A stretch of 46,657 nucleotides of DNA, from contig JAAVHC010000033.1 of assembly GCA_014799925.1 (NCBI GenBank), forward strand, positions 1 through 46,657, read 5' to 3'. The notes below the pieces were generated by a model. That model did not search any database, had not been told where the DNA came from, and saw only the letters and a program-made list of their open reading frames with translations. Source of the stretch: Oscillibacter sp. (GTDB lineage: Bacteria > Bacillota > Clostridia > Oscillospirales > Oscillospiraceae). Below are positions 31,539 through 38,843 of the stretch, piece after piece. Made by a program: the position numbers and the translations under genes. The first letter of the stretch is position 1, and each line of letters begins with the position of its first letter.

Positions 31539-33426
31539 GAAAAAAGGAAAACTGCCGCTGAAAGACGCTGCCGCCCATAACAGGCGCGCGCTCTCCATTC
31601 TGTGGAAAAACGACCGGCAATATGTGATTTTCCTCATCCTCCAAGGTACGGCGGCGGCCCTGACGCCCTATATTCCGCTGTACTTCACCGCCCGGCTGGT
31701 CAACGAGCTGGCCGGAAGCCGGGATCCGGCGAGGCTTTGGCAATGGCTGGTGATCCTGTTGATCTCCTCCTCAGCGGCGGCGCTCATAACGGCGGCGGTC
31801 CACCGCCGGTACTGGGCGCTTCTGGAAGCCAGCTATACCAACTGGAACGGTCTTTTGGCCAAAAAGCTGCTGGACATGGATTTCTGCGACGTGGATGACC
31901 CTGCCACCCAGGCTTTGCTGGATCAAATTGAGCAAAACAACAGCTGGGCCGGCTGGGGCTTCAACCGCGCGGCCAATAACTTCAGTGATCTGGTGGACGC
32001 GGTGTTCCGCATCCTGGGGGCGGTGGCCCTGTCGGTAAGCCTGTTCACCATGCCGGTGCCTCAGGACAGCCCTCTGGCCTGGCTGAACCATCCGGGCTGC
32101 CTGGCGGGGATATTGGGACTGCTGCTGGCGGCAGTGATCGTTTCCCCCATGCTCTATACGAAAGGACATTCCTATTGGGCCAAATACGATGGAGCTCTTG
32201 GCAACCGCGTCTGGAACTTTTTCGCCTATATTGCCATGGCGGAACGCCAGCGGGGCACGGATATCCGTATCTACCAGCAGGACGAATTCTTTCGGTTGAA
32301 AGCGGATGACCCGGCCTGCCAGTCTTTCTTTCCAAATTCCTCCATCGGGCGGGCGGGCCGGGGGCCTATGGGCCTGCTGATGGCCGGTTCCACGGCGGTA
32401 AGCCGGGTGTTCACCGGGGCTGTCTACCTGTTCGTGGGCCTCAAGGCTCTGGGCGGCGCCTTCGGCGCAGGGTCCGTGACCCAGTATGTGGGCGCGCTGG
32501 CGGGATTGGCGGAGGGTATGACCGGCCTGCTGTCTACCCTGGGCGAAATGCGGGAGAACGCCGAGTTCCTTCAACCGGCCTACCAGTTTCTGGACACCCC
32601 CAACAACATGTACCAGGGCAGTCTCACCACCGAGAAGCGGTCCGACCGGAAGTATGAGATCGAGTTCAGGGACGTGTCCTTCAGGTACCCCGGCACGGAC
32701 GCCTGGGCCCTGCGGCATGTGTCCATGAAGTTCCGCATTGGCGAGCGTCTGGCGGTGGTGGGGGAGAACGGCTCCGGCAAGACCACCTTCATCAAGCTGC
32801 TGTGCCGTCTCTACGACCCCACCGAGGGGGAAATCCTCCTCAACGGCATCGACATCCGGAAATACCGGTATGACAACTATCTGGACCTGTTTTCCGTGGT
32901 GTTCCAGGACTTCCGCCTCCTGGCCCAGCCGTTGGGGCAGAACGTGGCCGCCGCCATCGAGTACGACCGGGAGAGGGCGGCGGAGTGCCTGAAGCGGGCG
33001 GGCTTCGCTGACCGGCTGGCGGAGCTGCCCAAGGGGCTGGACACCTGCCTGTACCGGGACTTCGAGGACGACGGCGTGGAGATCTCCGGCGGCGAGGCCC
33101 AGAAGATCGCCCTGGCCCGGGTGCTGTATCAGGACGCGCCCTTCATCGTCCTGGACGAGCCCACCGCCGCCCTGGACCCGGAGGCCGAGGCGGAGGTTTA
33201 CACCAGGTTCAACGACATTGTGGAGGACAAGACCGCCATCTATATTTCCCACCGCCTGTCCTCCTGCCGGTTCTGCGACGAGATCGCGGTGTTCGACCAC
33301 GGCCGGGTGGTCCAGCAGGGCACCCACGACAGGCTGGTTTCCGCCCTGGGCGGCAAGTACCAGACGCTATGGGAGGCCCAGGCGCAGTATTATCAGAAGA
33401 AAGAACAGGAAGCCGCGCCGATATAG
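31531..33426 (+). CDS. ABC exporter half-transporter, subunit 2
   Basis: A 631-residue partner with the same layout: membrane domain (about 30-360) and ATPase domain. Walker A VVGENGSGKTTFI, signature VEISGGEAQKIALARVL, Walker B FIVLDEPTAALD with Glu, and switch His IYISHRLSS are all canonical, so both ATP sites may be active. AAGGAG lies 10 bases before the ATG. It overlaps subunit 1 by eight bases. Followed by a fragmentary repeat (33450-33545). Confidence 0.93.
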   Translation: MSEKKGKLPLKDAAAHNRRALSILWKNDRQYVIFLILQGTAAALTPYIPLYFTARLVNELAGSRDPARLWQWLVILLISSSAAALITAAVHRRYWALLEASYTNWNGLLAKKLLDMDFCDVDDPATQALLDQIEQNNSWAGWGFNRAANNFSDLVDAVFRILGAVALSVSLFTMPVPQDSPLAWLNHPGCLAGILGLLLAAVIVSPMLYTKGHSYWAKYDGALGNRVWNFFAYIAMAERQRGTDIRIYQQDEFFRLKADDPACQSFFPNSSIGRAGRGPMGLLMAGSTAVSRVFTGAVYLFVGLKALGGAFGAGSVTQYVGALAGLAEGMTGLLSTLGEMRENAEFLQPAYQFLDTPNNMYQGSLTTEKRSDRKYEIEFRDVSFRYPGTDAWALRHVSMKFRIGERLAVVGENGSGKTTFIKLLCRLYDPTEGEILLNGIDIRKYRYDNYLDLFSVVFQDFRLLAQPLGQNVAAAIEYDRERAAECLKRAGFADRLAELPKGLDTCLYRDFEDDGVEISGGEAQKIALARVLYQDAPFIVLDEPTAALDPEAEAEVYTRFNDIVEDKTAIYISHRLSSCRFCDEIAVFDHGRVVQQGTHDRLVSALGGKYQTLWEAQAQYYQKKEQEAAPI

Positions 33427-33449
33427 TCGACGCGGTTGAGAAAGAGCAA

Positions 33450-33545
33450 AAAGGAGGCGCGGCAAGGCGAAGGACGCAGGCGGCCCACAGGCAGCGATAT
33501 CGCGCTTCTAATCGAGAAGCCGTATGAAAAGACGCGGCGCGGGTT
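33450..33545. repeat. Partial repeat, mosaic of MITE-like and family-2 blocks
   Basis: GGCAAGGCGAAGGACGCAGG resembles the interior of the MITE at 45270-45425 (GCAAGGCGGAGGACACAG). GCGATATCGCGCTTCTAATC with GAGAAGCCGTATGAAAAG corresponds to the tails of the family-2 copies at 28100 and 5230. Confidence 0.45.
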
Positions 33546-33567
33546 ACTTTCCGCGCCGCATTTTGTG

Positions 33568-33596
33568 TTGACATTTTGTATTGTTTGTATTATAAT
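33568..33596 (+). promoter_or_regulatory. Promoter of the GntR gene
   Basis: Consensus TTGACA (33568-33573), a 17-base spacer and TATAAT (33591-33596). Confidence 0.85.
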
Positions 33597-33608
33597 AAAT
33601 AATACAAA
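33584..33608. promoter_or_regulatory. GntR operator palindrome
   Basis: A perfect 10-bp inverted repeat TTTGTATTAT / ATAATACAAA with a five-base centre. It covers the -10 box and start point of the GntR gene, as expected for autorepression by a YtrA-type regulator. Confidence 0.65.
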
Positions 33609-33620
33609 GGAGGTGCGCTC

Positions 33621-33992
33621 ATGCTGCTGCGGCTGGACTTCAACAGCGATGTACCTATTTACCAGCAGATCCGGAACCAGGTGGTGACCGCCATCGCGTC
33701 GGGGGAGCTGAAGCCCGGGGAGAAGCTGCCCACCGTCCGCGCCCTGGCGGAGGAAGCGGGCATCAACATGATGACCGCCAGTAAGGCGTACCAGCTTCTG
33801 AAGGCCGAGGGCTGCGTCACCACCGGACGCCGGGACGGGGCCGTGGTGCGCATCCCGGAGCGGGGCGTAAGCCCGCCAACCATGGACGGCCTGCGGCTGA
33901 GGATCTGCGAGCTGCGGCTGGCGGGAATGGGGAAGGAAGAGATACTGGAACTCTGCGGGAAAATTTTTGACGAGGAGGTGTCGGGGAGATGA
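33621..33992 (+). CDS. YtrA-subfamily GntR regulator
   Basis: A 123-residue regulator with an N-terminal GntR winged helix (VPIYQQIRNQVVTAIASGELKPGEKLPTVRALAEEAGINMMTASKAYQLLKAEGCVTTGRRDGAVV) and a short C-terminal helical part, the YtrA size. Members usually repress transporter or membrane protein genes downstream. AGGAGG precedes the ATG. Its TGA overlaps the next gene's ATG. A palindrome over its promoter suggests autoregulation. Confidence 0.92.
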   Translation: MLLRLDFNSDVPIYQQIRNQVVTAIASGELKPGEKLPTVRALAEEAGINMMTASKAYQLLKAEGCVTTGRRDGAVVRIPERGVSPPTMDGLRLRICELRLAGMGKEEILELCGKIFDEEVSGR

Positions 33993-35374
33993 CGCTGTTT
34001 TGGAGTATTATCTTGTGGGGCTGCATGATCTGGCTGGTTCCTGTCATGTATTTCATGTTGAAAAACGAGTGCAAGCCCAAGAAAAATATTATCGTCGGCG
34101 TGACCCTGCCCTATGAGGCGCAGCAGGATGAGGCGGTGCTGGCCTTGCTGGAGCGGTACAAAAAAGAAATGAAGATCACCTGCCTGGCCTCTCTGGCGGC
34201 GGTGGTCCCCGGTTTGTTTATTTCCGACGTCGGAATCGCGATGACGGCCCTGATGCTCTGGACCGTGGCAATCTGCCTTGTATTTTTCATCCCGTACGTC
34301 CGCTGCAACATGGCCCTGCAAAAGCTCAAGGCGGAGCGGGGCTGGCGGCGTGACGCTGAGGACGCGTCCCAGGCGGTCACGGACCTGAAGGCCGCCGCGG
34401 CGGAAATGCGGTGGCTTTCCCCCTGGTGGTTCCTGCCGCCGTTTATCATCAGTCTGATCCCCCTGTTCTTTGACCGGAGCATCTGGGGACTGTGGATGTT
34501 TGACGCGGCGATGGTGCCAATTTGCTACCTCTGCTACCGATATTTATACCGCAGTCGTGCCGAGGTGGTGGACGAGAACAGTCAGCGCACCATTGCGCTG
34601 ACCCAGATCAGGCGGTACAACTGGGGAAAGTGCTGGGTCGTCGCGGCATGGGCGACAGGATTTCTCAACGTCGGCATGTGGCTGACTTCAGAGCACATAT
34701 GGCTCTGCATGGCGGTGATTCTGGTCTATGGGCTCGCGGTCTCCATGGCGGTCATCGGCATCGAGTTCCGGGTCCGCCGCCTGCAGGAGAAGCTGACGGC
34801 GGACAGCGGCCGGGGATACTACGTGGACGAGGACGACCACTGGATCTGGGGGATGATGTACTACAACCCCAACGATACCCGCCTGCTGGTCAACGCGCGG
34901 ATAGGAATCAACAGTACCTTCAACATGGCCCGGAGGTCCGGCCAGGTGATCATGGGCCTGATTCTGGCGGTACTGCTGGCCTGCCCGCTGGCGGGGGTAT
35001 GGATGATCGGCATGGAACATGCCCCGGTGGAGCTGGAGGTCACGGAGACGGAGCTTGTAGGCTCCCATTACGGCGGACACTGGAGCGTGGCCCTTGCGGA
35101 CATCGCGGAGGCGGAGATCATTGAGGAGCTGCCCCGGCTGACCCGTACCATGGGCACGGGCCTCTCCACCGCCTGCACCGGGCAGTTCAGCAGCGGCGAG
35201 TGGGGCCGTGTGACCCTCTGCATCAATCCGCAGGCAGGCCCATGGCTGCTGGTGAAGGATTCCAATGGGAAGCTGTTCCTGTTCGGGGCCAGCGAGGAGG
35301 GGGCGGTGGAGAAAATCGCGGCGTCCCTCACCGCCGCCGGCGCATGGCCGCAAGGCGGCCGAGCCATTCCCTGA
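33989..35374 (+). CDS. Polytopic membrane protein, DUF5808-like
   Basis: A 461-residue membrane protein with about eight hydrophobic segments (for example FWSIILWGCMIWLVPVMYF, FIISLIPLFFDRSIWGLWMF, MGLILAVLLACPLAGVWMIG). The central stretch DDHWIWGMMYYNPNDTRLLV resembles the DUF5808 motif. The C-terminal 110 residues look like a small beta-rich PH-type domain. Function unknown. The start overlaps the GntR stop (ATGA), so it is probably the GntR-controlled gene. Its last 47 bases overlap the convergent gene at 35328. Confidence 0.75.
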   Translation: MTLFWSIILWGCMIWLVPVMYFMLKNECKPKKNIIVGVTLPYEAQQDEAVLALLERYKKEMKITCLASLAAVVPGLFISDVGIAMTALMLWTVAICLVFFIPYVRCNMALQKLKAERGWRRDAEDASQAVTDLKAAAAEMRWLSPWWFLPPFIISLIPLFFDRSIWGLWMFDAAMVPICYLCYRYLYRSRAEVVDENSQRTIALTQIRRYNWGKCWVVAAWATGFLNVGMWLTSEHIWLCMAVILVYGLAVSMAVIGIEFRVRRLQEKLTADSGRGYYVDEDDHWIWGMMYYNPNDTRLLVNARIGINSTFNMARRSGQVIMGLILAVLLACPLAGVWMIGMEHAPVELEVTETELVGSHYGGHWSVALADIAEAEIIEELPRLTRTMGTGLSTACTGQFSSGEWGRVTLCINPQAGPWLLVKDSNGKLFLFGASEEGAVEKIAASLTAAGAWPQGGRAIP

Positions 35375-35930
35375 CCCGGAGGGAAACCGGCTTCTTTGGC
35401 GTTTCCGCGCTTTTTTCAGCGGGTTCTTCCTCCCCATGGTCCGTCACGGGAGCGGCCGGCGGCTGCCGGTCCGCCGCGTCCTCGATCAGGATAGAATCAA
35501 CCAGCGCCTCAAATTCCCCGTAGATTTCTTTCTGAACCTCCTCCGGCGTGTCCCGCAGGTCGATCTCCAGCATGACCTCCATGGTATCCCCGCCGTCCGG
35601 GAAGACGCAGGCCGCCGCGATCTTCTCCGCCGTCCGGCCCTTGACCTCTATGCAGGACGGCTTCCGGGAAAAGTTGAAGTACAGCAGCTGCCCGTACCGC
35701 GCCTGCCAGGCGCTCCGGACGTCCGCGCTGCCGCACTGCCGGAAGCCGCCGCCGTACCGGTCGCTTATCAAAAACGCCATCCGGCACCCGGGGTACTTCT
35801 CATGGCAGAATACCCGGTACGCGTCGGAATGGCCGCCGCCGTCCCGGAACGCCTCGGAGGGCAGCCGGCAGGTGACCAGACTGCCCTGGACGGTCTCAAA
35901 GGTTTTCAGTTCATGATCGGATAACTGCAT
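35328..35930 (-). CDS. Hypothetical protein, 200 residues
   Basis: I do not recognise this protein. Residues 1-140 look globular (LSDHELKTFETVQGSLVTCR, MAFLISDRYGGGFRQCG, LYFNFSRKPSCIEVKGRTAEKI, MEVMLEIDLRDTPEEVQKE). The C-terminal 60 residues are Pro/Glu-rich and then basic, probably disordered. The start at 35930 has GGGGAGG upstream. It overlaps the convergent membrane-protein gene by 47 bases. The region upstream is strongly structured DNA. Confidence 0.6.
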   Translation of the reverse strand: MQLSDHELKTFETVQGSLVTCRLPSEAFRDGGGHSDAYRVFCHEKYPGCRMAFLISDRYGGGFRQCGSADVRSAWQARYGQLLYFNFSRKPSCIEVKGRTAEKIAAACVFPDGGDTMEVMLEIDLRDTPEEVQKEIYGEFEALVDSILIEDAADRQPPAAPVTDHGEEEPAEKSAETPKKPVSLRVREWLGRLAAMRRRR

Positions 35931-35953
35931 AGCGTCCTCCCCTCTCTTCGCCG

Positions 35954-36122
35954 CCTTGCCAACGGTTGTTTCCCCGCGCGTCATGAAGCGCCGGCGCGCC
36001 AGGCGCCGCCGGCTGGCGCGTCTGTTCTGCCCCCTGCCTGTAAAGCGTCCCGGCGGGCGGGCCGGAATTCACACCGCTGGTGTGCATACCGCCCCGCCCG
36101 CCGGGACCTGCGGTTGGCAAGG
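35954..36122. ncRNA. Candidate structured RNA (three-way junction)
   Basis: CCTTGCCAAC (35954-35963) pairs perfectly with GTTGGCAAGG (36113-36122), enclosing two hairpins: CGCGCCAG/CTGGCGCG (35995-36002, 36013-36020) and a 15-bp stem GTCCCGGCGGGCGGG with its complement (36047-36061, 36093-36107) capped by CACACC/GGTGTG (36070-36075, 36079-36084). On the plus strand a terminator follows at 36144-36198. I do not match it to a known RNA family; the strand is inferred from the terminator only. Confidence 0.4.
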
Positions 36123-36143
36123 GATTCTACCCGTCCGCTCTGT

Positions 36144-36198
36144 CTGACTGCGGCGGCGTCCATGCGTCTGCATGGTACGCCCCTGTCAGGCTTTTTTT
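36144..36198 (+). terminator. Terminator after the structured region
   Basis: CTGAC (36144-36148) pairs with GTCAG (36185-36189) around an inner GGCGT/ACGCC plus CCATGC/GCATGG hairpin, followed by GC and seven T residues. No plus-strand gene lies close upstream. Confidence 0.6.
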
Positions 36199-36284
36199 AT
36201 GCTATTCCCTGATTGGATGCGCAAACTCGTTACCCATGGCCGCGTGGCGGCTTGGGCTGGTACTTCTTCTTTCAAGAAAAAGCA

Positions 36285-37418
36285 TCAGCGCTGCAAGGCG
36301 TAAATGCCCTCCTCGGATAACCCGGCATACGCGTCCCAAACCTCTGAAAACACGTTCTCCAATGCGTATTGCTCCGCTTTTTCCCGGCCATTCCCGCCTA
36401 AATGCCGCTGCAAATCTTCCGACTCCAGCAGCCGCCTGATTTGCTTCGCACAGGCCTGTTCATCGCCGTAAGGGTACAACAGTCCCGTCTCACCGTCCGC
36501 GATCAGGTCGCTGTGCCCCTTCACATCGCTTGCAACCACTGGAAGCCCGGCATGCATCGCCTCCATGATATTGAACGGCAGGCCCTCGATCCTGCTGGCG
36601 GACGCCGCCGCGTCAGCCATATCGTACCACTGGCCCATATCCTTTACATGCCCCGGGAACCGCACCCTGTCCGCCACGCCCAGACGTTGGACCTGCGCCA
36701 GGCACTCATCCTGCAAAGCCCCGTCTCCAGCCAATACCAGCACAACATGTTCCGGCAGCTGCGCCATGGCCCGGATGAGCACCGCCTGACTTTTCCGGGC
36801 GGAAAACTCCGCCGCATAGAGCAGCACAAAAGCGTTGTCCGGGATGTTCAGTTCCGTTCTCAGCTGCCGCCGCGTGTCAGCTGACGCCGTGTGCAAACGC
36901 GAGAAATCTACCCCAACGCCAGGGATATGTATCACGTTTCGACCCAATTTGTATTGGACCGCCGCCTCGTAGTCCCATCGGTTCATTGTCAGCACCACGT
37001 CCGTCACGGGCGCCATCCACCGCTCTGCCGCCAGCAGCACAGTCCGCTTCAGCCAGGGCGTCCCGTCGTCAAACAGATATCCATGGACCATATTGGCCAC
37101 CGGCGGACGCTCCCGCAGCCCCCGCAGCGCCAGCCGGGTGAAAAACGCGGCCAGGGACGTGTGCGTGGTGATGAGGCTGTACCGCTCTTCTTTTATTTTT
37201 TCGCGCAGCGCGGCCGCCGCCCTGAAATTTCCGGGAGACCGCATGGATTTCTCCAGGGGAAAGGGAATCACCTCATCCGCGTAAGGAATATCCATGGCCA
37301 TGCCCCCGCAGGCTGCGTGGACGGTCCAGCCCTCTTCCCGGAATTTGCGCAGATAGGGCAGATGGAAATTCACGATGTGGGAATATGTAGAGGCCGTAAA
37401 CAGGACCTTACGATCTAT
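36285..37418 (-). CDS. GT4-type glycosyltransferase of the EPS locus
   Basis: A GT-B glycosyltransferase (family 1/4) that adds a sugar to the growing lipid-linked exopolysaccharide. The C-terminal domain has the donor-binding motifs ASASRIEGLPFNIMEAMHAGLPVVAS (ExxxxxxxE). The N-terminal strand and loop RKVLFTASTYSHIVNFHLPYLRKF are fully encoded upstream of the first canonical start (GTG at 37373). The only codon in the right place is ATA at 37418, with GGAGGGGACGACC before it. I annotate from there (377 residues); the GTG version would lose the first beta strand. It follows the priming transferase by 15 bases. Confidence 0.85.
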   Translation of the reverse strand: MDRKVLFTASTYSHIVNFHLPYLRKFREEGWTVHAACGGMAMDIPYADEVIPFPLEKSMRSPGNFRAAAALREKIKEERYSLITTHTSLAAFFTRLALRGLRERPPVANMVHGYLFDDGTPWLKRTVLLAAERWMAPVTDVVLTMNRWDYEAAVQYKLGRNVIHIPGVGVDFSRLHTASADTRRQLRTELNIPDNAFVLLYAAEFSARKSQAVLIRAMAQLPEHVVLVLAGDGALQDECLAQVQRLGVADRVRFPGHVKDMGQWYDMADAAASASRIEGLPFNIMEAMHAGLPVVASDVKGHSDLIADGETGLLYPYGDEQACAKQIRRLLESEDLQRHLGGNGREKAEQYALENVFSEVWDAYAGLSEEGIYALQR

Positions 37419-37433
37419 GGTCGTCCCCTCCCC

Positions 37434-38825
37434 TCAGTCCAGCGCCTCGCTGTTCATAAACTTTCCGCGAAACACGGTGGTTAACAGGATCTCGATATCG
37501 AACAGCAGGCTCCAGTGCTCGATGTAATACACGTCATGCTCCACCCGGGCCTTGATGGACGTATCTCCCCGCAGTCCGTTTACCTGGGCCCATCCCGTGA
37601 TTCCGGGACGCACCTGGTGCTTCACCATATACAGAGGCACCTCCTGTTTGAACTGTTCTACATAATAGGGGATCTCCGGCCTGGGCCCCACCAGGCTCAT
37701 CTCCCCCTTCAGCACGTTGAAGAACTGGGGGAGCTCGTCCAGGGAGCACTTGCGCATGAACGCACCGAATTTTGTCTTTCTGCTGTCATGGTCTGTGCTC
37801 CACTGTGTGTCCTGTCCGCTGTTCACCCGCATGGAACGGAATTTGTACATAAAAAACCGCTTTTTGTTCCGTCCTACCCGCTCCTGCTTGAATATAATCG
37901 GCCCCGGCGAGGACAGTCTTACTCCGATCACGCATACCAGCATAACGGGGGAGGACAAGAGGATCAGCAGCAGCGATCCCATGATATCCATGGCCCGCTT
38001 GCAAAACGCGTTGGCCCAGTTATCCAGCGGGATACGCCGGAAATTCAGCATCGGAATGCCCCCCACCTCGTCGAATTGGGGATTGGAGGGCATGTATTTC
38101 GCATAAGATGGAATAATAGACAGCTTCGTCCCCGTCTTCTCACAGGCTTCGATGATCTCGGGCATCCGTCCGTAGTCCTCCGGGGTGATGGCGCAGACGG
38201 CCTCGTCCGGACGCTTGCTTTCCAGGAGACTCTCCAGCGCCTCATAGCCTCCCAGCCGCTTCCGCTTGCCCATCCTCTTCTCCCGCTGGGATGACACATA
38301 ACCGATCACCGTGTAGCCCAGCTCCCGGTCCTTATCCACCGTGTTCCAATAGGTCCGCGCCATCTCCCCGCCGCCGATCAGAAGCACGTGCTTCTGGTTA
38401 TAGCCCTTTTGCCGGAAATAGTGCAGCACGCGGCGCAGTACCGCCCGCTTGACGCTCAGCAGCCCCGTGCTCAGGAAAAACCAGATAATCAGGGTGAGCC
38501 GGGAGTAGTCAATGTAATGCTGTACGAACAGGAAGCTGAGCAGCGCCGCCATCACCAGGAGATTGGCCAGCCAGAGGCGTTCCAGCTCCTGGCGCAGCCG
38601 GCCCCTCCGGAAGGACTGATACAGCCCGAAGGCGGCGTAGATAAACAGTTGGACAAGGGTAAGCAGTATCCCGAGGAGCAGATATTGGTACAGCTCCACC
38701 GAGATGTACCCGCCGGGCAGGATATAAAAGCGTATCCAGAAAGCGACAGGCAGCGACAGATACAGAATTGCGCCGTCGCTGAGTACATGCAGGCGGTTGA
38801 GCAGCTTTTGATTTTCTTTGATCAT
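37434..38825 (-). CDS. Polyprenyl-phosphate sugar phosphotransferase (EPS priming)
   Basis: Initiates exopolysaccharide repeat synthesis by moving a sugar-1-phosphate onto undecaprenyl phosphate. The 463-residue protein has four N-terminal membrane helices, a nucleotide-binding-like domain (HVLLIGGGEMARTYWNTVDK), then a membrane anchor (IMGSLLLILLSSPVMLVCVIG) and the bacterial sugar-transferase domain: PIIFKQERVGRNKKRFFMYKFRSM, SLDELPQFFNVLKGEMSLVGPRPE and RPGITGWAQVNG. This is the WcaJ/WbaP type. Sugar specificity cannot be read. Confidence 0.94.
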   Translation of the reverse strand: MIKENQKLLNRLHVLSDGAILYLSLPVAFWIRFYILPGGYISVELYQYLLLGILLTLVQLFIYAAFGLYQSFRRGRLRQELERLWLANLLVMAALLSFLFVQHYIDYSRLTLIIWFFLSTGLLSVKRAVLRRVLHYFRQKGYNQKHVLLIGGGEMARTYWNTVDKDRELGYTVIGYVSSQREKRMGKRKRLGGYEALESLLESKRPDEAVCAITPEDYGRMPEIIEACEKTGTKLSIIPSYAKYMPSNPQFDEVGGIPMLNFRRIPLDNWANAFCKRAMDIMGSLLLILLSSPVMLVCVIGVRLSSPGPIIFKQERVGRNKKRFFMYKFRSMRVNSGQDTQWSTDHDSRKTKFGAFMRKCSLDELPQFFNVLKGEMSLVGPRPEIPYYVEQFKQEVPLYMVKHQVRPGITGWAQVNGLRGDTSIKARVEHDVYYIEHWSLLFDIEILLTTVFRGKFMNSEALD

Positions 38826-38843
38826 GGTCGTTCTCTCTTATTA

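Noticed and set aside
35954-36122. Known structured RNA (RNase P, tmRNA, SRP, 6S, cobalamin riboswitch)
   Set aside because: The conserved cores of these families, such as GAGGAAAGTCC of RNase P RNA or a GGAA-capped SRP helix, are not present on either strand.
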